Shown piece by piece: positions 1 through 11,880 of a stretch of 64,000 bases of DNA. The translations under genes and the position numbers were made by a program. How positions within the stretch are numbered: the stretch's first letter is position 1; every line of letters starts with the position of its first letter. This DNA comes from Arenimonas sp. (GTDB lineage Bacteria > Pseudomonadota > Alphaproteobacteria > Rhizobiales > Rhizobiaceae). The stretch is from positions 56,383-120,382 of the forward strand of contig JAIBEK010000042.1 in the NCBI GenBank assembly GCA_019459145.1. Reading direction: 5' to 3'. The notes under the pieces are model-generated. The model did no database searches, had not been told where the DNA came from, and saw nothing but the letters and a program-made list of their open reading frames with translations.

Positions 1-933
<933 letters not shown>

Positions 934-967
934 GTTCGTCGGGTCTGCTCTGGTCCTGATTTTGCAG

Positions 968-993
968 CGAGCGGCGGGTCATACCGCCGCTCG
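968..993 (+). terminator. Hairpin downstream of rho
   Basis: A perfect 10-bp stem (CGAGCGGCGG / CCGCCGCTCG) with a 6-base loop lies between rho and mnmE. No T-run follows, so it may be a weak terminator or an mRNA 3'-end stabiliser. Confidence 0.5.
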
Positions 994-1034
994 ATTCGCT
1001 TCCGTTCCAAACACCGCGACGTGTATCGAGGTTC

Positions 1035-2369
1035 ATGTCCATGCATCGCCAGTATAGGGAGACGATATTTGCCCTGTCCTCCGGGGCCGTGCCGTCCGGG
1101 GTGGCGATCGTGCGGGTGACTGGGGCCCAGGCCAGGATGATCTGTGAAGAGCTTGCTGGCTCCTTGCCTTCACCGCGACAGGCAGCCCTTCGTTCGATTC
1201 GCTCCCGCAACGGACTTCTCCTCGATCAGGCGCTGGTCCTGTGGTTTCCGGCGCCGCGGTCTTTCACCGGGGAAGACTGCCTGGAACTGCATTTGCACGG
1301 CGGCCGGGCGCTGGTGCGCGCTGTCCTGGAGGAAATCGCCTCGTTTGACGATTGCCGCATGGCGAAGGCCGGGGAATTCTCACGCCGTGCCTTCGAGCAT
1401 GGCAAACTCGATCTCGTCGAGATAGAGGGCCTCTCTGACCTGCTGGCGGCCGATACGGAGATGCAGCGACGCCTTGCTGTAGAACAAAGTTCCGGCGGTC
1501 TCTCGGCGGTGTACGAGCTCTGGCGCGCGAAGCTTGTCGAGGCCCGTGCGATGATCGAGGCGGAACTGGATTTCTCCGACGAGGGCGATATTCCAGGTTC
1601 TGTATCGGAACGCGTCTGGGCCGATATGCGCGAGTTTGCCGGCGAACTCGAACGCGCGCTGGCCGATCTTAAAACCGGTGAGATTATCCGCGACGGCTTC
1701 AAGGTGGTGATCGCGGGACGCCCGAATGCGGGAAAATCTAGCCTTCTCAATGCTTTAGCTGGGCGCGATGTGGCAATTGTGACCGAATATGAAGGAACGA
1801 CGCGCGATATCCTGCATGTCGAACTCGATATCGGCGGGTACGCGGTTCACTTCTATGACACCGCTGGCCTTCGCGAGACAGCCGAGCCGGTGGAGCGAGA
1901 AGGTATTCGTCGGGCCCTGGCCAAGATGGAGGAAGCGGATCTCGTGCTTTCTCTTTGCGATGGCTCTGAAGCGGTCGACTTTGTGGATTTGCCCGCGGGT
2001 TTGCAAGCGATTCAGGTACTAACGAAATGCGACCTGATGACCGATTCGGAACCGAAACCGAATGGCGACATTCTGGTGTCTAGCGCATCGGGGTTGGGTA
2101 TTGATGACTTGAAGCAAAGGGTGCTTTCCCACGTGGAGGCAAGGGTGGGGGCGTTTTCCCTTGCGATTCCCAGTCGTCTGAGGCATGGACAGCAGCTTAA
2201 TGAGGCGCTTCAAGAGGTGCGTCGAGCGATTGCCGACACCCATCTAGGCCTGGAAGTGCGCGCGGAGCATCTTCGGCGAGCGTCTGACGCCTTGGCGCGG
2301 ATTACCGGTCGCATCGATGTGGAAATGCTGCTCGGAAAGATCTTTTCCGAATTCTGCGTCGGCAAGTGA
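1035..2369 (+). CDS. mnmE: tRNA uridine-5-carboxymethylaminomethyl modification GTPase MnmE
   Basis: MnmE is a GTPase that works with MnmG to modify wobble uridine 34 of certain tRNAs, using a methylene-tetrahydrofolate-derived carbon and glycine. The 444 residues match the usual length. The N-terminal folate-binding domain is followed by a helical domain interrupted by a Ras-like G domain: G1 GRPNAGKS at residues 228-235, DTAGLRET near 275, TKCD near 330. The C terminus ends FCVGK, the conserved C-x-G-K tail with the essential cysteine. The stop codon lies inside a parS-like palindrome. mnmG follows 65 bp downstream, so the two partners are neighbours. Confidence 0.98.
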   Translation: MSMHRQYRETIFALSSGAVPSGVAIVRVTGAQARMICEELAGSLPSPRQAALRSIRSRNGLLLDQALVLWFPAPRSFTGEDCLELHLHGGRALVRAVLEEIASFDDCRMAKAGEFSRRAFEHGKLDLVEIEGLSDLLAADTEMQRRLAVEQSSGGLSAVYELWRAKLVEARAMIEAELDFSDEGDIPGSVSERVWADMREFAGELERALADLKTGEIIRDGFKVVIAGRPNAGKSSLLNALAGRDVAIVTEYEGTTRDILHVELDIGGYAVHFYDTAGLRETAEPVEREGIRRALAKMEEADLVLSLCDGSEAVDFVDLPAGLQAIQVLTKCDLMTDSEPKPNGDILVSSASGLGIDDLKQRVLSHVEARVGAFSLAIPSRLRHGQQLNEALQEVRRAIADTHLGLEVRAEHLRRASDALARITGRIDVEMLLGKIFSEFCVGK

Positions 2370-2382
2370 TTCACGTGAAACA
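2367..2382. other. parS-like ParB-binding site 1
   Basis: The 16-mer TGATTCACGTGAAACA differs at one position (the third) from the widely conserved parS TGTTTCACGTGAAACA. It overlaps the mnmE stop codon and sits about 3.4 kb upstream of parB. ParB would load here and spread to organise origin segregation with ParA. Confidence 0.8.
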
Positions 2383-2434
2383 GGTTCAGCGCGTTCAAGG
2401 GAACCGAGATCTTGCCGAACGGTCGAGGACTGAG

Positions 2435-4309
2435 ATGACAGATAATAGCTTTGATGTGATCATCATCGGCGGCGGTCATGCCGGCACGGAGGCGGCAGCC
2501 GCCGCGGCGCGCCTGGGTGCGAAGGTTGCCTTGCTCACACATCGGGCCGATACCATCGGCGCCATGTCATGCAATCCCGCCATCGGCGGTCTTGGCAAGG
2601 GCCATCTGGTGCGCGAAATCGATGCGCTGGATGGGCTCATGGGACGCTGCGCCGATCTTGGCGGTATCCAGTTCCGTATGCTGAACCGGCGCAAGGGGCC
2701 GGCGGTCTGGGGTCCTCGCACGCAGGCCGACCGAAAGCTCTATCGCCTGGCAGTTCAGGCCGCCTTAGCGGGGTTCAACAACCTCCACATCATCGAGGGT
2801 GATGTCGCAACCCTCTCTGTCGACAAGTCTGGCGCGGTGCATGCGGTGACGCTTGCCGATGGGCGGGACTATGCTTGTCGCGCCGCAGTTCTGACCAGCG
2901 GCACCTTTTTACGTGGTCTCATTCATATCGGCGATCGGAAAATTCCCGCCGGCCGCATCGGGGAAGCTCCGTCGGTTGGTCTAAGCGCAGTGCTTGCTGC
3001 GGCCGAACTGAAGATGGGTCGGCTGAAGACGGGTACACCGGCGCGGCTCGATGGCAAGACCATCCACTGGGAGAGCCTGGAACGGCAGGAAGCCGATTCG
3101 GAGCCGATACCATTTTCCTTCATGACTGATCGGATTGACACTCCGCAGATTAGCTGCGGAATTACCCGGACGACCGAAGAAACGCATAAGATCATAAGAG
3201 ACAATATACATCTTTCGGCTATGTATTCAGGTCAGATTGAAGGTGTAGGCCCGCGTTACTGCCCTTCTATCGAAGACAAGATCATGCGGTTTGGCGACCG
3301 AGATGGCCACCAAATCTTCCTGGAACCTGAAGGGCTGGATGACGATACAGTCTATCCCAATGGAATTTCTACGTCTCTCCCAGAAAATGTGCAGCAGGCT
3401 TATATTCGATCCATTCCCGGACTGGAGGATGTGCGCATTCTGCAATGCGGCTACGCAATCGAGTATGACTATGTCGACCCGCGGGAACTTCAGCCGACGC
3501 TCGAAGTGAAGAAGATTCCCGGACTCTTTTTGGCCGGTCAGATCAATGGTACGACCGGTTACGAAGAGGCCGCGGCTCAAGGTCTCGTCGCCGGGATCAA
3601 TGCCGCACGGCTGGCGGGTGGCGGAGATGGCTTGGTCTTCAGCCGAACCCAGTCTTATATCGGCGTGATGATCGATGATCTGACGAGTGCCGGGGTGACC
3701 GAGCCCTATCGTATGTTTACATCGCGGGCCGAATACAGGCTTTCGCTGCGCGCCGACAATGCGGACATGCGCCTGACTCCTCTCGGTGTTGAGTTGGGGG
3801 TCGTCGGAGAGGCGCGTGGGTCCCGATTCAGTGCCTATGCGGCACAAAGGCTGTCGACCTACGCGGAACTCGAGCAGCGCAGTGTTACGCCCGTCGAGGC
3901 GCTGAGTGCCGGGATCGCCGTGAACCAGGATGGGAAACGCCGCAGTGCGCGGGAGCTTCTCTCCTATCCGGATCTTTCCTGGTCCGACCTGTGCCGGATA
4001 TGGCCGGATCTGAGCGAGGTGTCGGAGCGGGTCGCCACCGGCGTTTCAATTGACGCACTTTACTCGAATTATATCGTCCGGCAATCGGCCGATATTTCCG
4101 AAGTGATGGGCGAGGAAGATCGCCGCATTCCGGCGGAGTTTGACTATTCGGCACTGCCGGGCTTGTCCAACGAGTTGAAGCAGAAATTGACGTCGGCCCG
4201 GCCCTGGTCGGTGGCTCAGGCGAAGAGGATCAATGGCATGACGCCGGCTGCGGTTTCACTGCTGATTGCATGCCTGCGCAAGGTCGAACCAATGCGCAAA
4301 ACGGGATGA
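2435..4309 (+). CDS. mnmG: tRNA uridine-5-carboxymethylaminomethyl modification enzyme MnmG (GidA)
   Basis: MnmG is the FAD- and NADH-dependent partner of MnmE in wobble-uridine modification. The protein is 624 residues, normal for the family. A dinucleotide-binding motif, [13 protein letters not shown], is near the N terminus, followed by the family stretches [22 protein letters not shown] and [29 protein letters not shown] lies later. I chose ATG 2435 because [14 protein letters not shown] is the normal N terminus and a GAGG lies just upstream; an in-frame GTG at 2366 would add 23 unrelated residues over the parS site. Its stop overlaps the rsmG start (ATGA). Confidence 0.97.
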   Translation: MTDNSFDVIIIGGGHAGTEAAAAAARLGAKVALLTHRADTIGAMSCNPAIGGLGKGHLVREIDALDGLMGRCADLGGIQFRMLNRRKGPAVWGPRTQADRKLYRLAVQAALAGFNNLHIIEGDVATLSVDKSGAVHAVTLADGRDYACRAAVLTSGTFLRGLIHIGDRKIPAGRIGEAPSVGLSAVLAAAELKMGRLKTGTPARLDGKTIHWESLERQEADSEPIPFSFMTDRIDTPQISCGITRTTEETHKIIRDNIHLSAMYSGQIEGVGPRYCPSIEDKIMRFGDRDGHQIFLEPEGLDDDTVYPNGISTSLPENVQQAYIRSIPGLEDVRILQCGYAIEYDYVDPRELQPTLEVKKIPGLFLAGQINGTTGYEEAAAQGLVAGINAARLAGGGDGLVFSRTQSYIGVMIDDLTSAGVTEPYRMFTSRAEYRLSLRADNADMRLTPLGVELGVVGEARGSRFSAYAAQRLSTYAELEQRSVTPVEALSAGIAVNQDGKRRSARELLSYPDLSWSDLCRIWPDLSEVSERVATGVSIDALYSNYIVRQSADISEVMGEEDRRIPAEFDYSALPGLSNELKQKLTSARPWSVAQAKRINGMTPAAVSLLIACLRKVEPMRKTG

Positions 4310-4965
4310 CAATGAAGAGCCGTTCTATGGAAAGCCTGGGGATGAACGTTTCACGTGAAACGTTCGAACGCTTCGATCGTTTTACGAGTCTCTTCCACAA
4401 ATGGGCGCGAAGTATAAATCTCGTGGCACCGTCCACCAGGGAAAATCTCTGGGAGCGCCATATCGCCGACAGCGCCCAGATTTTCAAGATTGCTCCGGGT
4501 CCGAAACATTGGATCGACCTGGGAAGCGGCGGGGGTTTCCCCGGGGTTATCACGGCAATCTTGCTGACGGAACAGGGCGCTGGTTGGGTCGATATGGTGG
4601 AAAGCAACCATAAGAAGGCCAGTTTCCTCCGAACGGCCATTACCGAGACCGGTGCGCGTGGTGCCGTTCACGCGATCCGGATCGAAGATGCGCAGGACAA
4701 GTTGCCAAACTGCGATGCCATTTCCGCCCGAGCGCTGGCCGAGCTCGACAATTTGCTCGATTTAGTGGAACCCTGGGCGCTACGAAATCCGCAACTCCGC
4801 TGTTACTTCCACAAAGGTCGGGATTACCGGCTGGAAATCGAGAAAGCCCGTGGTCGGTGGGGCTTCGATCTGATAGTACACCAGAGTGCCATCGAGCCTG
4901 ACTCCGTCATTCTGGAGCTGGCGGAAATCCGGCGCCTTAGTCAACCAGCGGCAGGTGCGGAATGA
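4306..4965 (+). CDS. rsmG: 16S rRNA (guanine-527-N7)-methyltransferase RsmG (GidB)
   Basis: RsmG methylates N7 of G527 in 16S rRNA using S-adenosylmethionine. The SAM-binding motif [10 protein letters not shown] lies near residue 72, and [19 protein letters not shown] is typical of the N-terminal part. ATG 4306 overlaps the mnmG stop as ATGA and gives 219 residues; ATG 4312 and ATG 4342 are alternatives. The early peptide NVSRET is encoded by a parS palindrome, so this segment is under double selection. The stop overlaps the parA start by 4 bases, indicating one transcript through mnmG-rsmG-parA. Confidence 0.96.
   Translation: MTMKSRSMESLGMNVSRETFERFDRFTSLFHKWARSINLVAPSTRENLWERHIADSAQIFKIAPGPKHWIDLGSGGGFPGVITAILLTEQGAGWVDMVESNHKKASFLRTAITETGARGAVHAIRIEDAQDKLPNCDAISARALAELDNLLDLVEPWALRNPQLRCYFHKGRDYRLEIEKARGRWGFDLIVHQSAIEPDSVILELAEIRRLSQPAAGAE
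4344..4365. other. parS ParB-binding site 2, inside rsmG
   Basis: A perfect 22-bp palindrome centred between 4354 and 4355. Its core CGTTTCACGTGAAACG (4347-4362) matches parS except for the outermost base on each side. It lies within the first codons of rsmG, about 600 bp upstream of parA. Confidence 0.9.
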
Positions 4966-5756
4966 CTCTCGAGAAAAATCGGATCATCACCATTGCGAAC
5001 CAGAAGGGCGGCGTCGGCAAGACGACGACCGCGATCAATCTCGCCACGGCGCTTGCGGCGATCGGTGAGCGCGTTCTGATCGTCGACCTCGATCCGCAGG
5101 GCAATGCCAGCACGGGTCTCGGCATTGATCGCCGGGATCGCAAGCTGTCGTCCTATGATGTCCTGGTGGGAAGCCATTCGGTCAGCGAAGCGGCGCTGGA
5201 TACGGCCGTGCCCAACCTGGCAATCGTCCCTTCCACGCTCGATCTGCTCGGTTTCGAAATGGAGATCGCGCAACAGCCGGATCGTGTTTTCCGGCTCAAG
5301 AAGGCACTCAATACCGACGAGGCACGCCGTTACAGCTATGTGCTGGTCGATTGCCCGCCCTCCTTCAATCTCCTGACGATGAATGCCATGGCTGCGGCCC
5401 ATTCGGTTCTGGTGCCGCTGCAATGCGAGTTCTTTGCCCTGGAGGGGCTCAGCCAGTTGCTCGAAACCATCAATCAGGTGCGCCAGACGGTCAATCCGTC
5501 GATCGATATTCAGGGCATCGTGTTGACCATGTTCGATGCGCGCAACAATCTGGCCCAGCAGGTCGTCAGCGACGTGCGGATGCATCTGGGGGAAAAGGTC
5601 TATACGACGCTGATCCCCCGCAATGTTCGTGTGTCCGAGGCGCCGTCCTATGGCAAGCCGGCCATCCTCTACGATCTGAAATGTGCCGGGAGCCAGGCCT
5701 ATCTGCAGCTGGCCTCGGAGGTTATTCAGCGCGAAAGACAGCGCAAGGCAGCGTAG
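4962..5756 (+). CDS. parA: Chromosome partitioning ATPase ParA
   Basis: ParA is the Walker-type ATPase that moves ParB-parS complexes and so segregates the chromosome origin. The deviant Walker A KGGVGKTT is at residues 15-22, followed by the switch region [14 protein letters not shown] and the [17 protein letters not shown] motif. Its 264 residues are typical of chromosomal ParA (Soj type, without an N-terminal HTH). It starts within the rsmG stop (ATGA) and is followed 32 bp later by parB. Two parS sites lie upstream. Confidence 0.97.
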   Translation: MTLEKNRIITIANQKGGVGKTTTAINLATALAAIGERVLIVDLDPQGNASTGLGIDRRDRKLSSYDVLVGSHSVSEAALDTAVPNLAIVPSTLDLLGFEMEIAQQPDRVFRLKKALNTDEARRYSYVLVDCPPSFNLLTMNAMAAAHSVLVPLQCEFFALEGLSQLLETINQVRQTVNPSIDIQGIVLTMFDARNNLAQQVVSDVRMHLGEKVYTTLIPRNVRVSEAPSYGKPAILYDLKCAGSQAYLQLASEVIQRERQRKAA

Positions 5757-5788
5757 TGGCCGGCGTTGGTTGTTATGGAGTATAATAT

Positions 5789-6670
5789 ATGAGTGACGAT
5801 CTTTCCAAGCGGCGCCTCGGCCGGGGGCTGGCCGCCCTGATCGGCGAGATGGATCAACCGCTTCCGGTCGGCGACAGCCGACCAAGCGTCAATCCTGATC
5901 GTTCGGTTCCGATCGAATTCGTCGCTCGCAACCCGAAGAACCCCCGTCGCTATTTCGATGAGGCTGAGTTGCAGGATCTTGCCGGATCGATTCGCCAGCA
6001 CGGCATCGTCCAGCCAGTCGTGGTCAGGACGCGCGACAAGGATCGGTTTGAAATCATAGCCGGCGAACGACGCTGGCGCGCGGCGCAACTTGCGGGTCTG
6101 GTGGAGATCCCGGTGATCGTTCGCGATGTGGACGATCGCACGGCGCTCGAACTGGCGATCGTCGAGAATGTCCAGCGCGCCGACCTTAACCCGCTCGAGG
6201 AGGCGCTCGGCTATGAGCAGTTGATCGCCGAGCATGGCTACACCCAGAACGATCTCGGAGAGATCATCGGCAAGAGCCGCAGCCACGTCGCCAATAGCCT
6301 GCGCCTGCTGAAGCTGCCCGAGCCGGTGCGCGACATGCTGGCGGAGGGCAGCCTGTCCGCGGGTCATGCCCGTGCGCTTGTTTCGACGCCGGATCCCGTG
6401 ACGCTGGCCAAGACCATTGCCGCGAAGGGCCTTTCGGTGCGGGATGCGGAAAAGCTCGCCCAGACCCATATCAAGGCGCAGAATGCTCCTCCGGCGGAGC
6501 CCCGCGAGCCGAAGGATTCGGATACAGTGGCGCTCGAGCGCAGCCTGACCGACCGGTTGGGGCTGGCGGTCGCGATCAATCACAAGGGCAGCGGCGGTCA
6601 GATCAAGATCACCTACCAGAGCCTCGAGCAGTTGGAAGAGATCTGCCGCCTTCTCGAAGGCCGAGGCTGA
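5789..6670 (+). CDS. parB: Chromosome partitioning protein ParB
   Basis: ParB is the CTP-dependent clamp that binds parS, spreads along DNA and activates ParA. The order is the N-terminal KRRLGRGLAALIGEM ParA-interaction patch (residues 7-21), the ParB/Srx domain with box II GERRWRAAQ near residue 92, a helix-turn-helix YTQNDLGEIIGKSRSHVANS from about 150, and a C-terminal dimerisation region. GGAG at 5777-5780 sets the ATG 5789 start. The gene converges on holA with only 5 bases between stop codons. Two candidate target sites lie upstream in this window. Confidence 0.97.
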   Translation: MSDDLSKRRLGRGLAALIGEMDQPLPVGDSRPSVNPDRSVPIEFVARNPKNPRRYFDEAELQDLAGSIRQHGIVQPVVVRTRDKDRFEIIAGERRWRAAQLAGLVEIPVIVRDVDDRTALELAIVENVQRADLNPLEEALGYEQLIAEHGYTQNDLGEIIGKSRSHVANSLRLLKLPEPVRDMLAEGSLSAGHARALVSTPDPVTLAKTIAAKGLSVRDAEKLAQTHIKAQNAPPAEPREPKDSDTVALERSLTDRLGLAVAINHKGSGGQIKITYQSLEQLEEICRLLEGRG

Positions 6671-6675
6671 CGCAG

Positions 6676-7722
6676 TCAGGCGCGACGGTTGCGTCGCGCC
6701 GATTGCAGCGTCGAGGATAGCAGCGTCTGCATGGCCAGGTTATCCTCCAGGGCCGCCTTCTGGCGGCTCTGCAAGATGGTCGACTGGATGCGACTGGCCT
6801 CGCGACCGAGGTCCTTGGACGTCCAGTTGCGCAGCGCCCGCTCGATGATCGGCTTGCGGCGGAAGTGAATGCCCCTTCCATGCGACTGCATGACCTGGCC
6901 GGCTTGTTGCTGGCGCTCTTCCATTTCGATCCGCATCAGCTCGAGCTGCTGGAATTGCCGCATGCACGACTGCAGCACCAGGAAGACGGGCGTCTTCGAC
7001 GTAACAATCTTCTGTATGGCGTGCAGGAAGGCGTCCGGTTCGCCGGAGAGCACGGCATCGACCACTTCATCGGTAGAGATCGCGCTGGCATCGCCGATGA
7101 TCTCCGTGACGTGCGATTCGTCGATCATCGGCTCGTGCAGGCAGTAGAGCAGAAGCTTACGGATTTCGTTGCGTGACGCTATGCGGTCGCCGCCCAGCGA
7201 TTCCGCCAGTAATTGCCGCGCCGCCGGCGTGATCCTCTGGCCGGCCGCGGACAGTTCCGTGTCGATCAGGGCATTCAATGCCTTGGCGTCGTCCTGATAG
7301 CAGGGAACGATCGCCACAGTGCGTGCCGGTTCGGCCACCTTGCGCAGTGCGGAACCCTTTTTCAGGTCGCCCGCCTCGATGATCACCGTACAGCCGTCGG
7401 GCGGCGTTTCGGCGATGATCTGCAATCCGTCGACCAGAGCCTTTTCATTGGCCGCGCCGCGAACCCAGACGACCTTGTCGCCGCCGAACAGGCCAAGCGC
7501 GTTGACCTCGTCCATGAGTCGCCCCGGATCGGAGGTGATGTCGCCGATATCGAGCCGAGTCAGGGCGAAACTATCGGCCGGATCGATGCCTGTCGCCGCG
7601 GCGATCTGCGCAGCGCGTTCCGCCACCAGACCGCGATCGGGGCCGTAGATCACGAAGATCCGGTAGAACTTGACCGACTTCTGCAGAAAGCCTTCGAATT
7701 CGTGGGATTTGACTTCGACCAT
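6676..7722 (-). CDS. holA: DNA polymerase III subunit delta
   Basis: HolA is the clamp-loader subunit that opens the beta sliding clamp. The 348 residues match the family. The N terminus MVEVKSHEFEGFL with FRIFVIYGPDRGLVAERA is typical of rhizobial HolA. The stretches LGLFGGDKVVWVRG and FLVLQSCMRQFQQL fit the AAA+-like and helical collar parts. Canonical P-loop residues are absent, as expected because delta does not hydrolyse ATP. It lies 13 bp after lptE in a leuS-lptE-holA operon, the usual arrangement. Confidence 0.93.
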   Translation of the reverse strand: MVEVKSHEFEGFLQKSVKFYRIFVIYGPDRGLVAERAAQIAAATGIDPADSFALTRLDIGDITSDPGRLMDEVNALGLFGGDKVVWVRGAANEKALVDGLQIIAETPPDGCTVIIEAGDLKKGSALRKVAEPARTVAIVPCYQDDAKALNALIDTELSAAGQRITPAARQLLAESLGGDRIASRNEIRKLLLYCLHEPMIDESHVTEIIGDASAISTDEVVDAVLSGEPDAFLHAIQKIVTSKTPVFLVLQSCMRQFQQLELMRIEMEERQQQAGQVMQSHGRGIHFRRKPIIERALRNWTSKDLGREASRIQSTILQSRQKAALEDNLAMQTLLSSTLQSARRNRRA

Positions 7723-7735
7723 GATCCGGACGCCC

Positions 7736-8257
7736 TCAGCGCCCGAGGACCATGGCGAGATCGGCGCGGATCAGTTCGGCAAGCTCGCGCGCCGCGCGGT
7801 TCTCGGCGTCGCGCACCGCTCGCAGCTTGGCAAATTCCTGGGCGGGGAAATCGACCAGTGACACTACCTGGCGATGTCCGGCCTTCAGCACGGTATTGTC
7901 CGTGAGCCGTTCCAGCGTATAGTCCGCCGTTACGGTTACCCGTCCGGCCCGGGCCGTATCGGACGACTGTTCCAGCATGACGCCGGTGAGATCCGACTCG
8001 ACCTTGAGGTCGACCCGGTATTGCGGGGCCGCTGGTTCGCCAGCCCCTCCCCCGGTCATGAAGATCAACTGGTTGCGAACTTCCAGTTCGACCCGATCAT
8101 CGGCGTCGGAATAAGCGATTGCACCGAGGTTCTCACGGGTCGCTGCCGTGTCGTCATAGAGAGGACGCACCTGACACGAGGCCAGGAGCATCGACAGGCC
8201 GAGGCAGATCAGCAGGCTGGTCCGGGAAGCCGGAACGCGAAGGGGTTCAGACGACAA
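7736..8257 (-). CDS. lptE: LPS-assembly lipoprotein LptE
   Basis: LptE is the outer-membrane lipoprotein that plugs LptD, the translocon delivering lipopolysaccharide to the cell surface. It has a hydrophobic signal ([13 protein letters not shown]) and a lipobox LLASC with the lipidated cysteine at about residue 28, followed by QVRPLYDD, a family hallmark. Its 173 residues are typical. The start overlaps the end of leuS by 11 bases, and leuS-lptE-holA is a conserved order that supports the assignment of this weakly conserved protein. Confidence 0.9.
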   Translation of the reverse strand: MSSEPLRVPASRTSLLICLGLSMLLASCQVRPLYDDTAATRENLGAIAYSDADDRVELEVRNQLIFMTGGGAGEPAAPQYRVDLKVESDLTGVMLEQSSDTARAGRVTVTADYTLERLTDNTVLKAGHRQVVSLVDFPAQEFAKLRAVRDAENRAARELAELIRADLAMVLGR

Positions 8258-10874
8258 TGTTCACAATCCTCAACGGAACGACGATGATCTTCTTCGGAGC
8301 CTGCCCGTTCAGGGCTGATTTCACGGTGTCGAGTGCGAGTACCGCATCCTTTACCGCATCTTGGTCCGCGTCGCGGCTGATTGTCAATTCGGCGCGCTTC
8401 TTGCCGTTGATCTGGACCGGCAGCACGACCTCGTCAAGCTGCAGCAGGTCCGGATCGAAGGCGGGCCAGGCAGCGGTGGCCACCAGCCCTTCGCGGCCTA
8501 GCACGCGCCAGCATTCCTCCGCCAAGTGCGGCGTCATCGGGCTGATCAACTGTACCAGGATTTCCGTCGCGTTCTTCACGGCGGCAATCATTGCCACATC
8601 CGCCTTGCCATTGGCGACTTCGGTTAGCGGGCCAGCAAGTGCATTGACGAGTTCGTAGATGCGGGCCACCGCCTTGTTGAAGGCCAGTTTGTCGTAATCA
8701 CTCTGCACGGCGGCCAGTGTCCGATGGGATGCCTGAGAGACGGCAAGAGCAGCACCCTCCTTAGCCGGATTCGCCGTAATTGAGGACATTGCCTCGGACG
8801 CTTCTGATACCAGGCGCCAGACGCGCTGGACGAAGCGATGCGCACCCTCGACGCCCGATTCCGACCAGATCACGTCACGGTCCGGCGGCGAGTCGGACAG
8901 GACGAAGAACCGGGCCGTGTCGGCGCCGTAGGAGGCGATGATGTCATCCGGGTCGACGACGTTCTTCTTCGACTTCGACATCTTCTCGATCGAGCCGATC
9001 GTCACTTCCTCTCCGGTTTCGAGCAGCACGGCGCGTCGTGCGCCGTCAACTTCCTCTATGCGGATGTCAGCCGGGGCGACCCACTGGCCATGCGCACCCG
9101 AACCCAGCTTGTAGGTCTCGTGCACGACCATGCCTTGCGTGAACAGGCCCTTGAAGGGCTCGCTGATGTTCACGTGGCCGGTTTCGCGCATCGCCCGGGT
9201 AAAGAAGCGCGAATAGAGCAGGTGCAGGATCGCATGCTCGATGCCGCCGATATACTGGTCGACCGGCAGCCAGTGATCGGCGATCGCCGGAACCGTCGGC
9301 AAATCCTCGCGCGGCGCGGTGAAGCGGGCGAAATACCAGCTGGAATCGACGAAGGTGTCCATGGTGTCGGTTTCACGCCGCGCATCCTTGCCGCATTGCG
9401 GGCAGGCGACTTGGCGCCAGGTCGCGTGGCGATCCAGCGGATTGCCGGGAACGTCGAAGGTCACGTCGTCGGGCAACTTGACCGGCAGGTCGGCCTTCGG
9501 CACCGGCACGACGCCACAGGCTTCGCAATGGATGACCGGGATCGGGCAGCCCCAGTAGCGCTGGCGCGAAATGCCCCAGTCGCGCAGACGGAACTGCACC
9601 TTGCGTTCGCCCTGCGGCGCATTGCCGAGGTTGGCCTGCGACAGCCGGTCGGCGACCACCTTGAAGGCTTCTTCCGTGTCCAGACCATCGAGGAAGCGCG
9701 AATTGATCATCACGCCGTCACCGTCATAGGCGGTGTCGCCAACCGAGAAGGTTGCAGCATCGCGGTCTTTCGGCATGACCACCGGCACGACCGGCAGGTC
9801 ATATTTGCGGGCAAAATCGAGGTCGCGCTGGTCACCCGACGGGCAGCCGAAGATCGCGCCCGTGCCGTAGTCCATCAGGACGAAGTTGGCGACATAGACC
9901 GGCAGTTCCCAGGACGCGTCGAAGGGATGGCGAACCTTGACGCCGGTATCCATGCCTCTCTTCTCCGCCGTCTCCAGCGCGGCAAGCGAGGTGCCGGCCC
10001 GGCGGCATTCGTCGCAGAAGGCGGCAATCTCGGCATTGCCTTCGGCAACTGTCTTGGCCAGCGGGTGATCGGCGGCGATTGCCAGGAAGGAGGCGCCGAA
10101 CAGCGTGTCGGGACGGGTGGTGTAGACGGTGATCTCGGAATGGCCGGCCGGAGCTTCCCCGGCAATCTCCCAGCGCAGCGTCAAGCCTTCCGAGCGGCCG
10201 ATCCAGTTCTTCTGCATCAGCCGCACTTTTTCCGGCCACTGGTCGAGCGTGTCGAGCGCGTCGAGCAGGTCCTGGCTGAAGTCGGTGATCCTGAAGAACC
10301 ACTGGGTCAGTTCACGCTGCTCGACGAGCGCGCCGGAGCGCCAGCCGCGGCCCTCGATCACCTGTTCGTTGGCGAGCACCGTATGGTCGACCGGGTCCCA
10401 GTTGACCTTGGACTGCTTGCGGTAGACCAGACCCTTCTCCATCATGTCGAGGAAGAGATACTGCTGGCGGTGGTAGTATTCGACGTCGCAGGTGGCGAAC
10501 TCGCGCGACCAGTCGAGTGACAGGCCCATCGACTTCAACTGGCCGCGCATGGTGGCGATGTTCTGGTAGGTCCACTCCTTGGGATGAACCTTGTTCTGCA
10601 TGGCGGCGTTTTCCGCTGGCATGCCGAAGGCGTCCCAACCCATCGGGTGCAGGACATTATAGCCGCGGGCGCGCTTGTAGCGGGCAACCACGTCGCCCAT
10701 CGCGTAATTGCGCACATGACCCATGTGGATGCGCCCCGACGGATAGGGGAACATCTCGAGGACGTAGTACTTTTCGCGCTTGTCGTCATTGTCGGTGACA
10801 AAGACGCCTGCTTCGGACCATTTGGCCTGCCAGCGGGGTTCGGCGTCGCGCGGATTGTAACGTTCGGTGGCCAT
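8247..10874 (-). CDS. leuS: Leucyl-tRNA synthetase
   Basis: LeuS charges tRNA-Leu and edits mischarged products. The class I signature HIGH appears as HMGH at residues 50-53 within [15 protein letters not shown], and KMSKS as [10 protein letters not shown] near residue 630. The long insertion between them, with [13 protein letters not shown], is the CP1 editing domain. I chose the ATG giving [16 protein letters not shown] (875 residues); an upstream in-frame extension of 20 residues looks non-homologous. It is the first gene of leuS-lptE-holA and is divergent from yggS. Confidence 0.98.
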   Translation of the reverse strand: MATERYNPRDAEPRWQAKWSEAGVFVTDNDDKREKYYVLEMFPYPSGRIHMGHVRNYAMGDVVARYKRARGYNVLHPMGWDAFGMPAENAAMQNKVHPKEWTYQNIATMRGQLKSMGLSLDWSREFATCDVEYYHRQQYLFLDMMEKGLVYRKQSKVNWDPVDHTVLANEQVIEGRGWRSGALVEQRELTQWFFRITDFSQDLLDALDTLDQWPEKVRLMQKNWIGRSEGLTLRWEIAGEAPAGHSEITVYTTRPDTLFGASFLAIAADHPLAKTVAEGNAEIAAFCDECRRAGTSLAALETAEKRGMDTGVKVRHPFDASWELPVYVANFVLMDYGTGAIFGCPSGDQRDLDFARKYDLPVVPVVMPKDRDAATFSVGDTAYDGDGVMINSRFLDGLDTEEAFKVVADRLSQANLGNAPQGERKVQFRLRDWGISRQRYWGCPIPVIHCEACGVVPVPKADLPVKLPDDVTFDVPGNPLDRHATWRQVACPQCGKDARRETDTMDTFVDSSWYFARFTAPREDLPTVPAIADHWLPVDQYIGGIEHAILHLLYSRFFTRAMRETGHVNISEPFKGLFTQGMVVHETYKLGSGAHGQWVAPADIRIEEVDGARRAVLLETGEEVTIGSIEKMSKSKKNVVDPDDIIASYGADTARFFVLSDSPPDRDVIWSESGVEGAHRFVQRVWRLVSEASEAMSSITANPAKEGAALAVSQASHRTLAAVQSDYDKLAFNKAVARIYELVNALAGPLTEVANGKADVAMIAAVKNATEILVQLISPMTPHLAEECWRVLGREGLVATAAWPAFDPDLLQLDEVVLPVQINGKKRAELTISRDADQDAVKDAVLALDTVKSALNGQAPKKIIVVPLRIVNIVV

Positions 10875-11078
10875 ATTTCGCATTTCCGGAATAGCTAGGA
10901 AGGATGCGCCGACCTTCACCACGAAACCGGCCAAGCGTCAAGTTTTGGCGCCCATTGCGGCGATTTGCCGGTCGCTGCTACAAGTCATGGAAAGAGCGTC
11001 GTCGCGTCGGTTGCTTGCCCTGCGGTCGCGAGCGGAGCGATGATGGCTATTGCTGGTGAAATCCCGACGAGGACGATG

Positions 11079-11738
11079 ATGACGATTGAACAGAGACTGG
11101 CCGATATACGCACGCGGATCAAAAAGGCGACAGCCGAAGCCGAACGTGAGCCGGATTCCGTTCAGCTGGTCGCCGTTTCCAAGACCTTCGATGCTGAGCA
11201 GATCCGACCGGTGATTTCCGCCGGGCAACGCGTCTTCGGCGAGAACCGTGTCCAGGAAGCGCAAGGAAAATGGCCAGGCCTCAGGCAGGAGACCGGCGGC
11301 ATCGAATTGCATCTGATCGGCCCCTTGCAGTCGAACAAGGCAGCTGACGCGGTGGCGCTGTTCGACGTGATCGAAACCGTCGACCGTGAGAAGATTGCCC
11401 GCGCCCTGGCCGCCGAGATGCGGCAACAGGGGCGCACCTTACGTTTCTATGTGCAGGTGAACACCGGCATGGAGCCGCAGAAGGCGGGCATCGCCCCGGA
11501 CGACGTGCCCGCCTTTGTCTCGCTGTGCCGTGGGGAAATCGGCCTTCCGATCGAAGGTCTCATGTGCATCCCGCCGGCCGATGAGTATCCGGGACCCCAT
11601 TTCGCCCTGCTGGCCAAGCTTGCCGCGGAAAACGGCGTCGAGAGATTGTCGATGGGCATGTCCGGCGATTTCGAAACGGCGATCGGCTTCGGCGCGACCA
11701 GTGTGCGGGTCGGATCGGCGATCTTCGGGTCGCGCTGA
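11079..11738 (+). CDS. yggS: YggS-family pyridoxal phosphate-binding protein (PLPBP)
   Basis: YggS proteins bind PLP and help keep vitamin B6 and amino acids in balance; no catalytic reaction is established. The PLP lysine is in VAVSKTF (about residue 35), followed by FGENRVQEAQ and, near the C terminus, LSMGMSGDFETAI-GFGATSVRVGSAIFG, all family motifs. ATG 11079 is preferred because GAGG at 11069-11072 has 6-base spacing; an ATG three bases upstream is possible. It gives 219 residues. It is divergent from leuS. Confidence 0.95.
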   Translation: MTIEQRLADIRTRIKKATAEAEREPDSVQLVAVSKTFDAEQIRPVISAGQRVFGENRVQEAQGKWPGLRQETGGIELHLIGPLQSNKAADAVALFDVIETVDREKIARALAAEMRQQGRTLRFYVQVNTGMEPQKAGIAPDDVPAFVSLCRGEIGLPIEGLMCIPPADEYPGPHFALLAKLAAENGVERLSMGMSGDFETAIGFGATSVRVGSAIFGSR

Positions 11739-11768
11739 TCGCGGCCTTCAGGCCAACCGTCTTGCCCG

Positions 11769-11789
11769 TGCCCGCAACCGTTGCGGGCA
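11769..11789 (+). terminator. Hairpin after yggS
   Basis: A 9-bp stem TGCCCGCAA / TTGCGGGCA with a 3-base loop lies 30 bp after the yggS stop. No clear T-run follows, so its terminator role is tentative. Confidence 0.4.
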
Positions 11790-11880
11790 TACCGCTTTCG
11801 TCTACTTTCCAGATGCAGGCCCGCTCCTTACTATCGCGGCATAATACGCAAAAGGTCTTGCGTCGCTTCGGGAGGAATTC

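Noticed and set aside
2366..2434. GTG 2366 as the mnmG start
   Set aside because: It would overlap the mnmE stop and translate the parS site; the flavoprotein N terminus begins at ATG 2435.
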